Source: SLFH01 sp050486265
GTDB lineage: Bacteria; Planctomycetota; Phycisphaerae; Phycisphaerales; UBA1924
Assembly: GCA_050486265.1 (NCBI GenBank)
Contig: JBJHCY010000006.1
Coordinates: 62,001 to 126,000 of the forward strand
Direction of reading: 5' to 3'
DNA: 64,000 nucleotides
Position numbers and translations under genes: made by a program. The notes beneath the pieces are model-generated. The model did no database searches, was not told the origin of the DNA, and saw only the letters and a program-made list of their open reading frames with translations. Of this stretch, positions 63,133 through 64,000 are shown piece by piece (position 1 is the stretch's first letter; every line of letters begins with the position of its first letter).

Positions 63133-63177
63133 TCAAAAAAAACCCCGGCGCATACGGGAATACCGTAGTGCGCCGGG
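63133..63177 (-). terminator. Terminator of the uracil-DNA glycosylase gene
   Basis: On the minus strand CCCGGCGCA and TGCGCCGGGG form a long stem followed by seven or eight T. It lies downstream of the gene that ends at 63310 and may also stop the convergent lipoprotein transcript. Confidence 0.8.
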
Positions 63178-63309
63178 TCTCGTGGGGGCTTGTTGTGGCC
63201 GGGCGTTGACCGCTCGACGGAACCCGATTCGGAGATCGCCGAACCACGGTTCCGAGACGGAGAAAAATTTTGTGCCGTGTCGCCGGAGCTGGCGGAATGG
63301 TCGGCAGGT

Positions 63310-63987
63310 TCAGCCCATCTCTTCGACGACCATGCGGAGATCCGCCCAGACCTTGGCCCGGTTCTCGGTGGTGTACTGGCGGAGGAGGAAGGCGGGGTGG
63401 TAGGTCGGCATCACCCGGACCTTGTGACCGGTTCCGCTCAGTGGCGAAATCACTCGTGTCAGGCTCGGGGGCAGAGTGTCTGGCACGACGAACTCGTGCC
63501 AGCGGCCGCGGAGGCGGCCCATCGCCTCGGTGCTGTCCAGCAGCAGCCTGGTCGAGGGCAGGCCGAGGGTGACGATGAACTCCGGACGGATCGCTCCGAT
63601 CTGGGCGTAGAGATACGGCGCGCAGAGGCGCGACTCTTCGGTCGTCGGCGTGGCGTTGTTGGGCGGGCGGGTCTTGAGCACATTGGCGATGTAGACCTCC
63701 TCCCGCTTCAGGCCCATCGCCTCGATCATCTTGTCGAGCAGTTGCCCGGCGCGGCCGACAAACGGACGGCCGGTCTTGTCTTCCTCGGCGCCCGGCGCCT
63801 CGCCCACAAACATCAGGCGGGCCGAGGGCGAGCCCTCCCCGAACACAATGTTCTCGAAGCTCGTCACGAACGAGGCGTGCGGCGCGTCGCGCTCGTAGAG
63901 CTCGCGGATCTTCTCGAGCGCGGCGGCCGCGTCGCCGGCCCGCGGCGACTTGCGCGTCGTGCTGCGTGCGGCGGTCTTGCTCGGCAC
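63310..63987 (-). CDS. Family-4-type uracil-DNA glycosylase lacking most Fe-S ligands
   Basis: A 225-residue protein. Catalytic motifs of family 4/5 UDG are intact: FVGEAPGAEED, GRPFVGRAGQLLDKM and the C-terminal TYHPAFLLRQ. Family 4 normally binds a 4Fe-4S cluster through four cysteines: an N-terminal CxxC, one in KCRPP and one in ACxPYL. Here the CxxC is absent, KCRPP reads KTRPP, and only the last (Cys 122, LCAPYL) remains. GGAGG eight bases before the GTG supports the start. It acts in base-excision repair of uracil in DNA. It is transcribed away from the right window edge. Confidence 0.92.
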   Translation of the reverse strand: MPSKTAARSTTRKSPRAGDAAAALEKIRELYERDAPHASFVTSFENIVFGEGSPSARLMFVGEAPGAEEDKTGRPFVGRAGQLLDKMIEAMGLKREEVYIANVLKTRPPNNATPTTEESRLCAPYLYAQIGAIRPEFIVTLGLPSTRLLLDSTEAMGRLRGRWHEFVVPDTLPPSLTRVISPLSGTGHKVRVMPTYHPAFLLRQYTTENRAKVWADLRMVVEEMG

Positions 63988-64000
63988 TGATCTGGCCTCC

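Overview
The window is a high-GC bacterial chromosome segment, densely packed with short operons on both strands. The best fit is a planctomycete of the Phycisphaerae type. Support for this is indirect: a 23S-5S rRNA unit with no 16S rRNA or tRNA beside it, a PilM-centred cluster with oversized partner proteins, a TPR protein carrying RNA polymerase alpha C-terminal domains, a lysine/arginine-repeat histone-like protein, and many dispersed palindromic repeats. No phage, transposase, CRISPR array or tRNA gene was seen.

Layout. 1-5.1 kb: a membrane protein cut by the window edge, a lipoprotein, the translation factor LepA and an MFS-like transporter. 5.3-10.4 kb (minus): lipoprotein, GGDEF protein, unknown protein, then the murG-ftsW pair. 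10.4-12.6 kb: a repeat cluster, an unknown acidic protein and an AT-rich one-gene island encoding an AlbA_2 (Schlafen-type) protein. 12.6-19.8 kb (minus): rimO, a GspE-N domain protein, mnmE-yidC and a metallophosphoesterase. 20-21.3 kb (plus): two clpP genes. 21.4-25.1 kb (minus): membrane protein, TPR/alpha-CTD protein, MATE transporter. 25.4-30.2 kb: pdxA, an FKBP-like lipoprotein, a fused ABC permease and an M16-family protein without the usual zinc motif. 30.7-36.9 kb (plus): histone-like protein, unknown protein with an amidohydrolase, phenylalanine hydroxylase, arginine decarboxylase, thiL. 37.3-41.3 kb (plus): a TsaE protein with a YacG-like tail, an ExbB-ExbD-ExbD operon and an AbiE toxin-antitoxin pair with a visible promoter and operator. 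41.3-50.6 kb: Fur homologue and PilZ-J protein (minus), a GT-C glycosyltransferase, a flippase-like protein and nadE (plus), then an aspartyl-protease-like lipoprotein and two unknown genes (minus). 50.7-54.0 kb (minus): 5S and 23S rRNA with promoter, processing stems and terminator. 54.2-59.7 kb (minus): PilM-type cluster. 59.9-64 kb: Memo-family protein, small proteins, a tandem CusF-like lipoprotein and a family-4 uracil-DNA glycosylase that lacks most iron-sulfur ligands.

Most genes are housekeeping: envelope synthesis (murG, ftsW, yidC), tRNA and ribosome modification (mnmE, tsaE, rimO, lepA), cofactors (pdxA, thiL, nadE) and proteolysis (clpP). The unusual parts are domain fusions (TPR with two alpha-CTDs, TsaE-YacG, PilZ-J), enzyme families that have lost metal ligands (M16, Fur, UDG), and a palindromic repeat family whose outer arms are constant while the inner stems differ but stay self-complementary. 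Some copies of this family sit in frame inside genes, including ftsW, and one appears to form the lepA terminator.
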